From assembly GCA_037133095.1 (NCBI GenBank), contig JBAXOT010000016.1, forward strand, positions 1 to 39,127: DNA of 39,127 nt, read 5' to 3'. This DNA is from CAIMZW01 sp037133095. Its GTDB lineage: Bacteria; Actinomycetota; Actinomycetes; Nanopelagicales; Nanopelagicaceae. Of this stretch, positions 39,104 to 39,127 are shown piece by piece. Positions within the stretch are counted from its first letter, which is position 1. The number at the start of each line of letters is the position of its first letter. The position numbers and the translations under genes were made by a program. The notes beneath the pieces are model-generated. The model ran no database searches. It had not been told where the DNA came from and saw nothing but the letters and a program-made list of their open reading frames with translations.

Positions 39104-39127
39104 CGAGTTAGGCGAGTTAGGCGAGTT
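39104..39127. repeat. 9-bp tandem repeat cut by the window edge
   Basis: Units CGAGTTAGG at 39104 and 39113 and the first six bases of a third at 39122. The array runs off the window, so its length is unknown. The rest of 38960-39103 is AT-rich and holds no gene I can see. Confidence 0.7.

Overview
The window looks like chromosomal DNA of a mid-GC actinobacterium, possibly an uncultivated freshwater lineage such as Nanopelagicales/acI (inference; no rRNA is present). The evidence is the syntenic block argS-lysA-hom-thrC-thrB-rho-rpmE-prfA-prmC-sua5-glyA-wecA-atpIZBEFHAGDC, a long delta subunit, an Arg/Asp-rich Rho insertion, a MurA with Asp instead of the catalytic Cys, and several genes whose start codon lies 6-7 nt after a TANNNT box, as expected for leaderless mRNAs.

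Layout. 1-255: C-terminal end of an aldehyde dehydrogenase. 259-588: small actinobacterial Cys/His protein. 648-3449: tightly overlapping operon with a DrrAB-type ABC exporter, a secreted protein with a histone H1-like Lys/Ala tract, and a DUF2007-like membrane-anchored protein. 3446-4021: PduO-type cobalamin adenosyltransferase, opposite murA and a directly abutting GT10 fucosyltransferase-like gene (4099-6237). 6259-13825: complete F1Fo ATP synthase cluster on the minus strand, preceded by wecA (MraY family), glyA, a Sua5 homologue that has lost its signature residues, prmC, prfA, rpmE, rho, and the threonine/lysine genes thrB, thrC, hom, lysA, then argS (to 27644).

27843-32270: xylose module on the plus strand (binding protein, a strong terminator-like hairpin, single-domain ATPase, permease), convergent with xylA on the minus strand. 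The junction is a 31-bp tandem array of hairpins made from the last codons of xylA. 32350-32430: tRNA-Leu(UAG). 32465-33363: a small helix-hairpin-helix protein and an unknown secreted protein. 33398-37695: minus-strand catabolic operon patD-like / class III aminotransferase / mmsA, suited to oxidising polyamines or beta-amino acids. 37786-38320: decayed short-chain dehydrogenase, convergent with a TetR regulator (38294-38947). The last 180 bases are non-coding and end in a 9-bp tandem repeat cut by the window edge.

No rRNA, CRISPR array, insertion sequence or prophage was seen. The most unusual items are the motif-less Sua5 in its conserved locus, the triplicated xylA-end hairpins, the murA-GT10 pair and the recurrent leaderless promoter layout.
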